A stretch of 64,000 bases of DNA. It comes from Clostridiaceae bacterium (GTDB taxonomy: Bacteria > Bacillota > Clostridia > Oscillospirales > Acutalibacteraceae). Shown piece after piece: positions 56,620 through 64,000 of this stretch. The notes under the pieces were generated by a model, which was not told where the DNA came from, did not search any database, and saw nothing but the letters and a program-made list of their open reading frames with translations. Position numbers and translations under genes: made by a program. The DNA lies in the NCBI GenBank assembly GCA_016296885.1, contig JAEDHT010000004.1:1-64000 (forward strand), read 5' to 3'. Position 1 is the first letter of the stretch. Each line of letters starts with the position of its first letter.

Positions 56620-56682
56620 AAAATAAAACCCTCCAATAAAAATAATTTATATTAATATTCTTAATGCCTATTAATACCATAA

Positions 56683-57585
56683 TCATAAAAAGTCGTTGTT
56701 GTCAAAGCCAAATGATTGCAACATTCTTTCACGATTTCTCCAATCTTCTTTAACTTTTACCCATAGATTCAGATTAACACGGCATTGAAAAAACGCTTCC
56801 ATATCCTGTCTTGCATAGGTGCCGATTTTTTTTAGCATACTACCACCTTTACCTATTATTATTCCCTTGTGAGTAGCCTTTTCGCAGAATATAGTTGCTT
56901 CCACATCCAATATATCTGAATCATCACGATTACGCATACGCTCAATTACTACTGCGATACCATGAGGAATTTCTTTACCAAGCAGACGTAAAAGTTTTTC
57001 CCTAACCATCTCACTAGCAAGAACCTTTTCTGGTTGGTCGGTAAGCTCATCTTCATCAAAAAAGTAATTACCCTCGTTTGCAAGTTTTTTCAGCTCATCC
57101 TTTAGTTCATCTATTGCACTACCGTTTTTTGCACACACAGGAACAATTGCCGAAAAGTTAAATTTTTGAGTGTAATTTAAAATCTGTTGCATTATCTCTG
57201 TTTTGTCACGAATAAGATCAATTTTATTTATAGCCAAAATAGCTGGTAATCCAAGAGATTTAAATTTGTTAATAAGATCCTCATCAGCGTGTGAAATCGG
57301 TTTTCCGGCTTCTACAACAAGTAGGCAAGCATCTACTCCGTTTACACTTTCATTCACAGACCTTACCATGTATTTTCCAAGTTCATTCACAGGCTTATGT
57401 AGACCGGGAGTATCAATAAATACAAGCTGTGTGTCATCCTCAGTTAATATTCCCATAATGCGTGTTCTTGTTGTCTGTGGTTTTGATGAAACGATTGCAA
57501 CTTTCTGACCTATCATTTCATTCAGAATAGAGGATTTTCCTACATTAGGTCTGCCTACAATCGCTATAAATGCTGTTTTTTCCAT
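56683..57585 (-). CDS. era: GTPase Era
   Basis: This 300-residue GTPase binds the 3' end of 16S rRNA and helps assemble the 30S subunit. The G motifs are GRPNVGKSSILN, DTPGLHKP and NKIDL, and the C-terminal KH domain has GIIIGKGGSMLKKIG. AAGGTG lies 9 nt before the ATG. It stands in the phoH-ybeY-era operon; the dgkA and cdd genes often found between ybeY and era are missing. Confidence 0.96.
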   Translation of the reverse strand: MEKTAFIAIVGRPNVGKSSILNEMIGQKVAIVSSKPQTTRTRIMGILTEDDTQLVFIDTPGLHKPVNELGKYMVRSVNESVNGVDACLLVVEAGKPISHADEDLINKFKSLGLPAILAINKIDLIRDKTEIMQQILNYTQKFNFSAIVPVCAKNGSAIDELKDELKKLANEGNYFFDEDELTDQPEKVLASEMVREKLLRLLGKEIPHGIAVVIERMRNRDDSDILDVEATIFCEKATHKGIIIGKGGSMLKKIGTYARQDMEAFFQCRVNLNLWVKVKEDWRNRERMLQSFGFDNNDFL

Positions 57586-57606
57586 AATAAATTACACCTT
57601 GTTTAT

Positions 57607-58116
57607 TTATTGTACATCATCACTTAAAACGTAGCTAGAAGATGCCGGAAGTCCAAGCATTTCCATTACACGCTCTTCTTTTTCTCTCATTCTTACCTTC
57701 TCAAGTGGCTCCATATGATCATATCCCAAGAGATGAAGTACAGAGTGAGCTGTGAGATAACCCACCTCTCTCAAAAAACCGTGTCCATAAAGCTCAGCCT
57801 GTTCCACTACCTTTTCCATGGAAATAACTACATCACCAAGTACTTTGGAGCCTGTGGCTGGGTTAATGTCATATACTCCGTTGTCACTCATAGGGAATGA
57901 GAGTACATCTGTTTCCGAATCCTTGTTGCGGTATTGCTTGTTATACTCTCTTATTTGTTCGTTATCGACAAATGTTACGCTGATTTCCACAGGTCCTTCA
58001 AAATTCTCAAGCTGAAGAACAGCTGTGCAACAGCGCCTTACAAGCATTTTTGTGCCTGTGGGAACCTTAACTGCCTTTTGTTTGTCAGAAATAATTACCT
58101 TTACTTTTTCACTCAT
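57607..58116 (-). CDS. ybeY: Endoribonuclease YbeY (16S rRNA maturation)
   Basis: This 169-residue metalloprotein has the zinc motif HSVLHLLGYDH (H-x3-H-x5-H) and DVLSFPM typical of YbeY. It takes part in 16S rRNA 3'-end maturation and ribosome quality control. It carries an extended N-terminus and a tail beyond the zinc site. Its start overlaps the phoH stop (ATGA), so it is translationally coupled. Confidence 0.94.
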   Translation of the reverse strand: MSEKVKVIISDKQKAVKVPTGTKMLVRRCCTAVLQLENFEGPVEISVTFVDNEQIREYNKQYRNKDSETDVLSFPMSDNGVYDINPATGSKVLGDVVISMEKVVEQAELYGHGFLREVGYLTAHSVLHLLGYDHMEPLEKVRMREKEERVMEMLGLPASSSYVLSDDVQ

Positions 58117-59075
58117 TTGTGTCGAACCCCCTCATATTTTTCATATGCCTTGATAATATCTTGCACTAATTTATGTCTTACTACGTCTTTCTCTGTAAAA
58201 CGGATTTGTGCAATATCATCAACATTTTTTAAAATTTCAAGTACATTCTTTAATCCGGATTTAACTCCCCCCGGTAAATCTATCTGTGTAATATCACCTG
58301 TAATTACCATTTTTGAATTAAATCCCAATCGAGTTAGAAACATCTTCATTTGTTCTGAAGTGGTATTTTGTGCCTCGTCAAGTATGATAAAACTATCATC
58401 TAAAGTTCTGCCTCGCATATATGCAAGCGGCGCCACTTCTATATTTCCTCTTTCTACATATCGTTGATATGCCTCAGCTCCTAACATATCAAAAAGCGCA
58501 TCATAAAGCGGACGAAGATAAGGATCTACCTTGCTTTGAAGGTCACCGGGCAAAAATCCAAGTTTTTCACCGGCTTCAACTGCCGGTCTTGTCAAAATAA
58601 TTCTGTTAATCTGCTTTGCTCTGAATGCTGTAACAGCGAGAGCGACTGCAAGATATGTTTTTCCTGTGCCGGCTGGGCCAACACCGAACGTTATAGTGTT
58701 TTTTTTTATAGCATCACAATATTTTCTTTGACCAATGGTTTTTGGTTTCACGGGCTTGCCTTTTGATGTTACACATATGCAATCACCAAAAAGCTCTTTG
58801 ATATTAGCGTTGCTACCCTCGTTGGCCAAGGATATGCAATATCTCACATTTTGTTCGCTAAGTGGAGAATTTCCGGTATTGATCATAGATATAAGATTTT
58901 CAATAGTGTTTGTAGCTTTAAAGACATCCTCTTCGTTTCCGGATATCTTGATATCGGCGTCTCGGTTAGATATTCTGACGGAAAATTCTTTTTCAATTGT
59001 CTTTACATTTTCATCAAAACTTCCGAACAAAGTTATCAGGTTATCAATTCTATCAACACTTATTATTTTATCCAG
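58113..59075 (-). CDS. PhoH family ATPase, probable CTG start
   Basis: This protein of about 320 residues has an N-terminal KH-like region and a PhoH ATPase domain with Walker A GPAGTGKTYLAVALA and Walker B FIILDEAQNTT. PhoH-like proteins are linked to RNA metabolism with YbeY. On the minus strand AAGGTGA (59087-59081) is followed after 5 nt by CTG (59075), the likely start. A TTG at 59090 has no ribosome site of its own, because the Shine-Dalgarno lies inside its reading frame. Confidence 0.9.
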   Translation of the reverse strand: MDKIISVDRIDNLITLFGSFDENVKTIEKEFSVRISNRDADIKISGNEEDVFKATNTIENLISMINTGNSPLSEQNVRYCISLANEGSNANIKELFGDCICVTSKGKPVKPKTIGQRKYCDAIKKNTITFGVGPAGTGKTYLAVALAVTAFRAKQINRIILTRPAVEAGEKLGFLPGDLQSKVDPYLRPLYDALFDMLGAEAYQRYVERGNIEVAPLAYMRGRTLDDSFIILDEAQNTTSEQMKMFLTRLGFNSKMVITGDITQIDLPGGVKSGLKNVLEILKNVDDIAQIRFTEKDVVRHKLVQDIIKAYEKYEGVRHK

Positions 59076-59126
59076 TTGGCTCACCTTCAAGAAAATATTT
59101 ATACCATAAAGTTATTTTATAGCTTC

Positions 59127-59155
59127 ATTATACCACAACTATAATATTTTGTCAC
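59127..59155 (-). promoter_or_regulatory. SigA-type promoter of the phoH-ybeY-era operon
   Basis: On the minus strand GTGACA (59155-59150), a 17-nt spacer and TATAAT (59132-59127), with a TGG extended -10. Confidence 0.75.
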
Positions 59156-59275
59156 TATTTTTATTTTATTTTTTTAAAAATATACAATTTTGTGTATTTT
59201 TTACAAATACAGATTATTTAAAGAATTTTATACTAATTCTTTTATAATAAATAATATAGTGATAGCGGATAATAT

Positions 59276-62101
59276 TTATTTTTTCATTATTTTTTTTAGA
59301 TATTGACCTGTATATGAGGATCTACATTTAATTATTTCTTCGGGAGTACCCACAGCAACAACCTTTCCGCCACCATTACCTCCCTCAGGTCCCAGATCAA
59401 TTATATAGTCACCTGTTTTTATCATGTCCAAATTATGCTCAATAATAAGCACGGTGTTGCCATTATCCACTAGACGTTGCAAAACCTCTGTCAGTTTGTG
59501 TACATCAGCCATATGAAGGCCTGTTGTAGGCTCATCTAAAATATAAAAAGTGCGTCCGGTAGACCGCTTGGAGAGCTCGGTCGCAAGTTTTACTCTCTGT
59601 GCTTCACCTCCGGATAAAGTAGTCGCAGGTTGACCTAGCTTTATATAACCCAGCCCTACATCGCACAAAGTTTTGAGCTTTGTTGCAATTTTAGGTTGTG
59701 CAGAGAAAAATTCAGCAGCTTCCTCTACAGTCATTTCAAGCACATCATAGATATTCTTACCATTAAACTTTACTTCAAGGGTTTCTCTGTTGTATTTTTT
59801 TCCTTCGCATACATCACATGGAACATATATATCAGGCAAAAAGTGCATTTCGATTTTTAGTATACCGTCACCTTGGCAAGCCTCGCATCTGCCACCTTTA
59901 ACGTTAAATGAAAATCTCCCGACATTATATCCACGTATTTTTGCTTCCTTAGTGTTTGCAAAAAGGTCTCGTATATCGTTAAATACTCCTGTGTAGGTTG
60001 CAGGATTTGAACGTGGTGTTCTGCCTATAGGGCTTTGATTAATATCTATTACTTTGTCTAGGTTTTCAATACCTAGGATTTCCTTATGCTTTCCGGCATG
60101 GGTTTTTGCACGGTTTAATCTAGATGCCAGTTCCTTGTATATTATTTCATTTACAAGTGACGATTTTCCTGATCCTGATACACCTGTCACATACACTAGC
60201 TTACCCAACGGTATTTCAACATCTATGTTTTTGAGGTTATTTTGTGAAGCTCCTTTGATAGTTAGATATTTTCCATTTCCTTCTCTGTGTTTTTTAGGAA
60301 TAGGTATTTTTTTCTTGCCACTTAAATACATACCGGTTTGTGAATTTTCACAATTAATGATGTCATTCACATCACCACAGCACACCAGTTCACCACCATG
60401 CACACCGGCTCCGGGACCAATATCCACTATATAATCAGCCTCTCTGATAGTGTCCTCATCATGCTCTACCACGATTACAGTATTACCCAAATCTCTTAGC
60501 CTTTTTAGCGTAGATAAAAGCTTATCATTATCCCTCTGATGCAATCCAATGCTTGGTTCATCCAAAATATATAGTACTCCCATCAAAGAAGAGCCTATTT
60601 GTGTTGCAAGTCGTATTCTTTGGCTTTCGCCACCTGATAGCGTTCCGGACTCTCTTGATAATGTTAGATAATTTAGTCCGACGTTCTCTAAAAAATTTAG
60701 CCTGTTGTTTATTTCTTTTATTATAGGTTCAGCAATCATTTGTTGCATATCAGAGAATTCAAGCTTATTTACAAATTCGATTATCTCAGTCACTGATTTG
60801 TCGCATAGCTGGCTAATATTAAGTCCACCCACTGTGACAGATAAGCTTTCTTTACATAGTCTTTGACCATTGCACTCGTCACAATTTACAGATGCCATAT
60901 ACGATTGGATTTCTTCTTTAACCCAGTTACTTGTGGACTCTCTGAATCGTCTTTCCAAGTTGTTTATTATTCCTTCAAAAGGGGAGGAATAGGTTCCTGA
61001 GCCGTATTCACGTCTGCGTGTAAACTTTATGCGTTCGCCATTTGTACCATAAAGCACGATGTCAAGTATTTCTTTTGGTAAATCCTTAATCGGGGTGTTC
61101 AAGGAGAAATTATAGTGTTTTGACAATCCTTCAAAATACATTGCCGCAATTGTGCTTCCATCACAAGCCCATCCGCTTGCTTTTATGCCACCCTCGGCAA
61201 TAGAAAGATCTTTGTTGGGTACAATAAGGCTTGGGTCAATTTTCATAAATACGCCAAGACCTGTGCATTTTTTGCAGGCACCATGAGGATTGTTAAAAGA
61301 AAACATTCTCGCTGAAAGCTCACCTATGCTCACTCCATGCTCAGGGCAGGCAAAATTTTCTGAAAATTCAATATCTTCTTCTCCCACAACATTGACAATA
61401 GATAGTCCACCACTCATTTTTGACGCAGTCTCAATAGAGTCAGTTATTCTAGACTTAGATGACTCATTTATCACAATTCTATCTACAACGATTTCTATGT
61501 TGTGCTTTTTATTTTTTTCAGGTTTTATTTCTTCATCCAGTGTGTAATTAATTCCATCTACACGCACACGCACAAATCCGGATTTTCTTGCCGATTCAAA
61601 TTCTTTTTGATGTTCGCCTTTTCTTCCACGCACAACAGGGGAGAGTATCTGTATTTTTTTTCCTTCACCTAAAGCCATTACTCTGTCGGTTATCTGGTCA
61701 ATAGTTTGTTTTGAAATTATTTTTCCACATACAGGACAATGAGGCACGCCGACTCTTGCGTATAACAGACGAAAATAGTCATAAATCTCTGTTATTGTGC
61801 CTACAGTTGAGCGAGGATTCTTTGATGTTGTCTTTTGATCTATGGATATAGCAGGTGAAAGCCCATCAATGCTGTCAACATCAGGCTTTTCCATCTGCCC
61901 TAAAAACATTCTGGAATACGAAGATAAGCTCTCCATATATCTTCTCTGTCCCTCGGCGAATATTGTGTCAAATGCGAGAGATGATTTTCCCGAACCCGAA
62001 AGTCCTGTGAGTACTACAAGCTTTTCACGAGGTATTTTTACATCTATATTTTTAAGGTTATTAGACCTTGCACCTTTTACTGTAATATATTTTGATGACA
62101 T
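59276..62101 (-). CDS. uvrA: Excinuclease ABC subunit A
   Basis: This 941-residue ATPase detects DNA damage with UvrB in nucleotide excision repair. Two ABC modules are seen: Walker [17 protein letters not shown] near the N-terminus and [14 protein letters not shown] near 640, with [12 protein letters not shown] and [12 protein letters not shown]. Zinc-binding Cys pairs include [14 protein letters not shown] and CDVCEGK. The ATG has no ribosome site beside it; AAGGAGG lies beyond a hairpin. It has its own transcription unit, divergent from dacF. Confidence 0.97.
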   Translation of the reverse strand: MSSKYITVKGARSNNLKNIDVKIPREKLVVLTGLSGSGKSSLAFDTIFAEGQRRYMESLSSYSRMFLGQMEKPDVDSIDGLSPAISIDQKTTSKNPRSTVGTITEIYDYFRLLYARVGVPHCPVCGKIISKQTIDQITDRVMALGEGKKIQILSPVVRGRKGEHQKEFESARKSGFVRVRVDGINYTLDEEIKPEKNKKHNIEIVVDRIVINESSKSRITDSIETASKMSGGLSIVNVVGEEDIEFSENFACPEHGVSIGELSARMFSFNNPHGACKKCTGLGVFMKIDPSLIVPNKDLSIAEGGIKASGWACDGSTIAAMYFEGLSKHYNFSLNTPIKDLPKEILDIVLYGTNGERIKFTRRREYGSGTYSSPFEGIINNLERRFRESTSNWVKEEIQSYMASVNCDECNGQRLCKESLSVTVGGLNISQLCDKSVTEIIEFVNKLEFSDMQQMIAEPIIKEINNRLNFLENVGLNYLTLSRESGTLSGGESQRIRLATQIGSSLMGVLYILDEPSIGLHQRDNDKLLSTLKRLRDLGNTVIVVEHDEDTIREADYIVDIGPGAGVHGGELVCCGDVNDIINCENSQTGMYLSGKKKIPIPKKHREGNGKYLTIKGASQNNLKNIDVEIPLGKLVYVTGVSGSGKSSLVNEIIYKELASRLNRAKTHAGKHKEILGIENLDKVIDINQSPIGRTPRSNPATYTGVFNDIRDLFANTKEAKIRGYNVGRFSFNVKGGRCEACQGDGILKIEMHFLPDIYVPCDVCEGKKYNRETLEVKFNGKNIYDVLEMTVEEAAEFFSAQPKIATKLKTLCDVGLGYIKLGQPATTLSGGEAQRVKLATELSKRSTGRTFYILDEPTTGLHMADVHKLTEVLQRLVDNGNTVLIIEHNLDMIKTGDYIIDLGPEGGNGGGKVVAVGTPEEIIKCRSSYTGQYLKKIMKK

Positions 62102-62160
62102 ATTTTTTTCAATAATCTGTAGGTATTGGCTAGACCATATTCAGATTATTTTGCCTCCTT
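62099..62160 (-). promoter_or_regulatory. Shine-Dalgarno, hairpin, start arrangement of uvrA
   Basis: On the minus strand AAGGAGG (62160-62154) lies 52 nt before the ATG (62101). A perfect 9-bp stem (62150-62142 with 62119-62111, 22-nt loop) fills the gap; folding it out leaves 12 nt. The AAGGAGG could also serve a two-codon ORF (ATG GTC TAG) inside the loop. Confidence 0.65.
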
Positions 62161-62319
62161 AGCATTTTGTCAAAATATTTGTTCCCACTAATATATTACC
62201 ATAAATAAGCTTTTTTATCAAGAAATTGTTAATTTGATAGACATCTTTGTGTTGTTTGTAATACATAGTGAATTACGCTCATATTAATTATTGAAACTTT
62301 AACAACAAGGAGAATTGAT

Positions 62320-63471
62320 ATGAAGAAAATTTTAACTCAGTTTACATCGTTAATCCTTACAATGATTATGATACTTCCTTTTTCATCTATAAAGACATCG
62401 GCACTTGAAGATAGCAGTATCACAGCACCCAGCGCAATTCTTTATGAGCCTTCCAGTGGAAAGGTCATTTACGATAAGAATTCACACGAGGTTAGAGCTT
62501 GTGCTTCAATTACAAAGGTTATGACACTTCTACTTGTAATGGAGGCAATAGACAGCGGAAAAATATCACTTGACGATACAGTTACAGCCAGCGCTCATGC
62601 GGCATCAATGGGAGGTTCTGATATATGGCTCGAAGAGGGGGAACAGATGAGTGTAAATGATATGATAAAAGCAACAGCTGTAGCATCTGCTAATGATGCA
62701 GCGGTAGCACTTGCAGAGCATATCTGTGGCAGTGAAGAGACCTTTGTAGATGAGATGAACAAAAAGGCTAAATCACTTGAAATGAAAGAAACAGTGTTTA
62801 AAAATTGTAATGGACTTGATGAAGAAGGTCATGTTACATCAGCCTATGATGTTGCTATTATGTCTTCAGAATTAATAAAACACAAAAAAATATTTGAATA
62901 CACTAATATTTGGATGGATAACCTCAGGAATGGAAAAACACAGATAGTAAACACTAATAAGCTACTTAAAACATACAACGGAATTACAGGACTAAAGACA
63001 GGAACAACATCTCAGGCTGGAAGTTGTATCACAGCAACAGCCGAGAGAAATGGATTATCGCTTGTGGCTGTAGTTCTTGGAAGTGCCACGGGAGCAGAAA
63101 GATTCACAGATGCCGCTGCTCTGCTTGATCACGGCTTTGCAAATTATGAGTGCTATAAACCAGAGAAGCCTAAGGATTTACTGAGCGAATTATCCATTAA
63201 AAACGGTATGCAATCCACAGTAAAAATAAAGTGTGACATAGACAAAACTTTTATCTGTGATAAAGGAATGTTAGACAAAATTTCCTACAAGATATCTTAT
63301 AATAAAGACATAAAAGCACCAATTAAAATAGGAGATATGCTTGGAACAATTAAATACACAAACGGAGATGAGGTGCTAGGAGAATTTCCGATACTTGCAT
63401 CAGAGGGTATAGAGAAAATGACTTTTTCCTCTGTATTTTCGCTTCTTATAAAAGCATTTTTGATTTATTGA
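62320..63471 (+). CDS. dacF: D-alanyl-D-alanine carboxypeptidase (DacF-like)
   Basis: This 383-residue penicillin-binding protein has a signal peptide (about 1-28) and the active-site motifs SITK (about 63-66), SAN (about 126-128) and KTG (about 225-227). The C-terminal domain ends in a hydrophobic helix. It trims pentapeptides in peptidoglycan. The neighbouring spoVAC suggests a sporulation role as in Bacillus DacF. A CATATTA (62280-62286) is a weak SigG-like -10, without a good -35. AAGGAG precedes the ATG. Confidence 0.9.
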   Translation: MKKILTQFTSLILTMIMILPFSSIKTSALEDSSITAPSAILYEPSSGKVIYDKNSHEVRACASITKVMTLLLVMEAIDSGKISLDDTVTASAHAASMGGSDIWLEEGEQMSVNDMIKATAVASANDAAVALAEHICGSEETFVDEMNKKAKSLEMKETVFKNCNGLDEEGHVTSAYDVAIMSSELIKHKKIFEYTNIWMDNLRNGKTQIVNTNKLLKTYNGITGLKTGTTSQAGSCITATAERNGLSLVAVVLGSATGAERFTDAAALLDHGFANYECYKPEKPKDLLSELSIKNGMQSTVKIKCDIDKTFICDKGMLDKISYKISYNKDIKAPIKIGDMLGTIKYTNGDEVLGEFPILASEGIEKMTFSSVFSLLIKAFLIY

Positions 63472-63647
63472 CCTCAAATGAAGTGATTGGTAATTAGCAA
63501 AGAAATATATATTAGCTATCATTTTCGATTAATGAATTAATTTTAGGACAATATTAAATGATATGTTTTTTCATAAGGTATTTAATATGTATAAATGATA
63601 AAAAATATTTAACAATAATATAAAAGTCGAAAGGATAGTTAAAGATT

Positions 63648-64000
63648 ATGAGTGTATCAAAAGAAAAATATTCCGAAATGACGAAAAAAGCATCGCCTAA
63701 TAGTCCGATTTTTAAGAACTGTATAAAAGCGTTTTTAATAGGCGGACTCATCTGTGCATTTGGTCAAGCGCTTACAATGACCTATATGACATATTTAAAC
63801 ATGGAGCAAAAGGATGCACGCACCTTAACATCTGTTACTCTTGTATTCCTAGGTGGACTTCTCACTGCATTTGGTGTCTATGATAACATTGCGAAGCATG
63901 GTGGGGCAGGCACACTTGTGCCTATCACAGGTTTTGCAAATGCAATGGTGTCTCCAGCTATCGAATTTAAAACAGAGGGTTATGTACTAGGCACAGGTGC
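63648..64000 (+). CDS. spoVAC: Stage V sporulation protein AC, 3' part outside the window
   Basis: The open frame begins at ATG 63648, 12 nt after AAAGGA, and runs off the end of the window (117 codons seen). The protein starts MSVSKEKYSEMTKKASP, has helices near 28-48 and 60-78, and the GGAGTLVPITGFANAMVSPA segment of SpoVAC, split here across the loop. SpoVAC is a membrane channel protein for dipicolinic acid in spores. spoVAD and spoVAE would be expected next. Confidence 0.93.
   Translation, partial: MSVSKEKYSEMTKKASPNSPIFKNCIKAFLIGGLICAFGQALTMTYMTYLNMEQKDARTLTSVTLVFLGGLLTAFGVYDNIAKHGGAGTLVPITGFANAMVSPAIEFKTEGYVLGTG

Noticed and set aside
62230..62290. SigG promoter of the dacF-like gene
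   Set aside because: CATATTA fits the -10, but the -35 (GTAAT) is off consensus, so it is only mentioned in the gene entry.
1..64000. CRISPR arrays, tRNA or rRNA genes
   Set aside because: No regular repeat-spacer arrays and no tRNA-like or rRNA-like segments were seen in the intergenic regions.

Overview
The window is AT-rich, densely coded DNA of a spore-forming, Gram-positive Clostridia-type bacterium. The gene orders nusB-(M22)-xseA-xseB-ispA-dxs-tlyA-nadK-recN, rnj-gdpP-rplI-dnaB-tilS-hpt-ftsH and phoH-ybeY-era are typical of Firmicutes. Four secreted proteins carry dockerin modules, one of them a GH13 amylase with a starch-binding module, and spore genes are present (SpoVAD, SpoVAC, DacF-type and SleB-type proteins). 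This points to a Ruminococcaceae organism with an amylosome or cellulosome-like complex, such as Ruminococcus bromii or a relative. The species is an inference; no rRNA gene is present.

Layout. 0.2-3.3 kb: a cation efflux transporter and a secreted C39-like peptidase with a dockerin, both on the minus strand. 3.6-14.1 kb: a long housekeeping block (nusB to recN, then a DUF5685 and DnaJ pair). 14.1-20 kb: membrane proteins, a secreted Ig-like/lysozyme protein, a lipid kinase and a dihydropyrimidinase. 20-25 kb: MinD-like ATPase, a methylglyoxal synthase homologue, hisS, aspS and a DUF6062 protein. 25-31 kb: a dockerin protein of unknown function, a lone spoVAD and the dockerin amylase. 31-44 kb: rnj to ftsH, recG and small genes ending in a SleB-type hydrolase. 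44.5-46.2 kb: a dockerin serpin. 46.3-49.3 kb: a compact peptide-export locus. 49.5-54.2 kb: YfhO, a PepV-like dipeptidase and a membrane protein. 54.3-55.9 kb: one IS1182-family element. 55.9-62.1 kb, minus strand: DUF4282 protein, era, ybeY, phoH and uvrA. 62.3-64 kb: dacF-like gene and the start of spoVAC.

The most interesting locus is 46.3-49.3 kb. A 50-residue gene with a textbook double-glycine leader encodes a cationic, aromatic core whose Cys and His spacing matches a classical C2H2 zinc finger (C-x2-C-x12-H-x5-H, with the conserved Phe). It sits directly before a C39-peptidase ABC exporter that carries an extra Cys/His/Asp/Glu-rich extracellular loop, and opposite a divergent XRE regulator. 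No immunity gene is visible. I read it as a possible metal-binding exported peptide, either bacteriocin or signal.

A second theme is translation initiation. In xseB, nadK and uvrA a hairpin lies between a good Shine-Dalgarno and the true ATG; folding it out leaves 12-13 nt, the spacing used by ordinary genes here. hisS may be similar. Several other genes appear to start at non-AUG codons (ATT, CTG, TTG) exactly 5 nt after a GGTGA/GGTGG Shine-Dalgarno.
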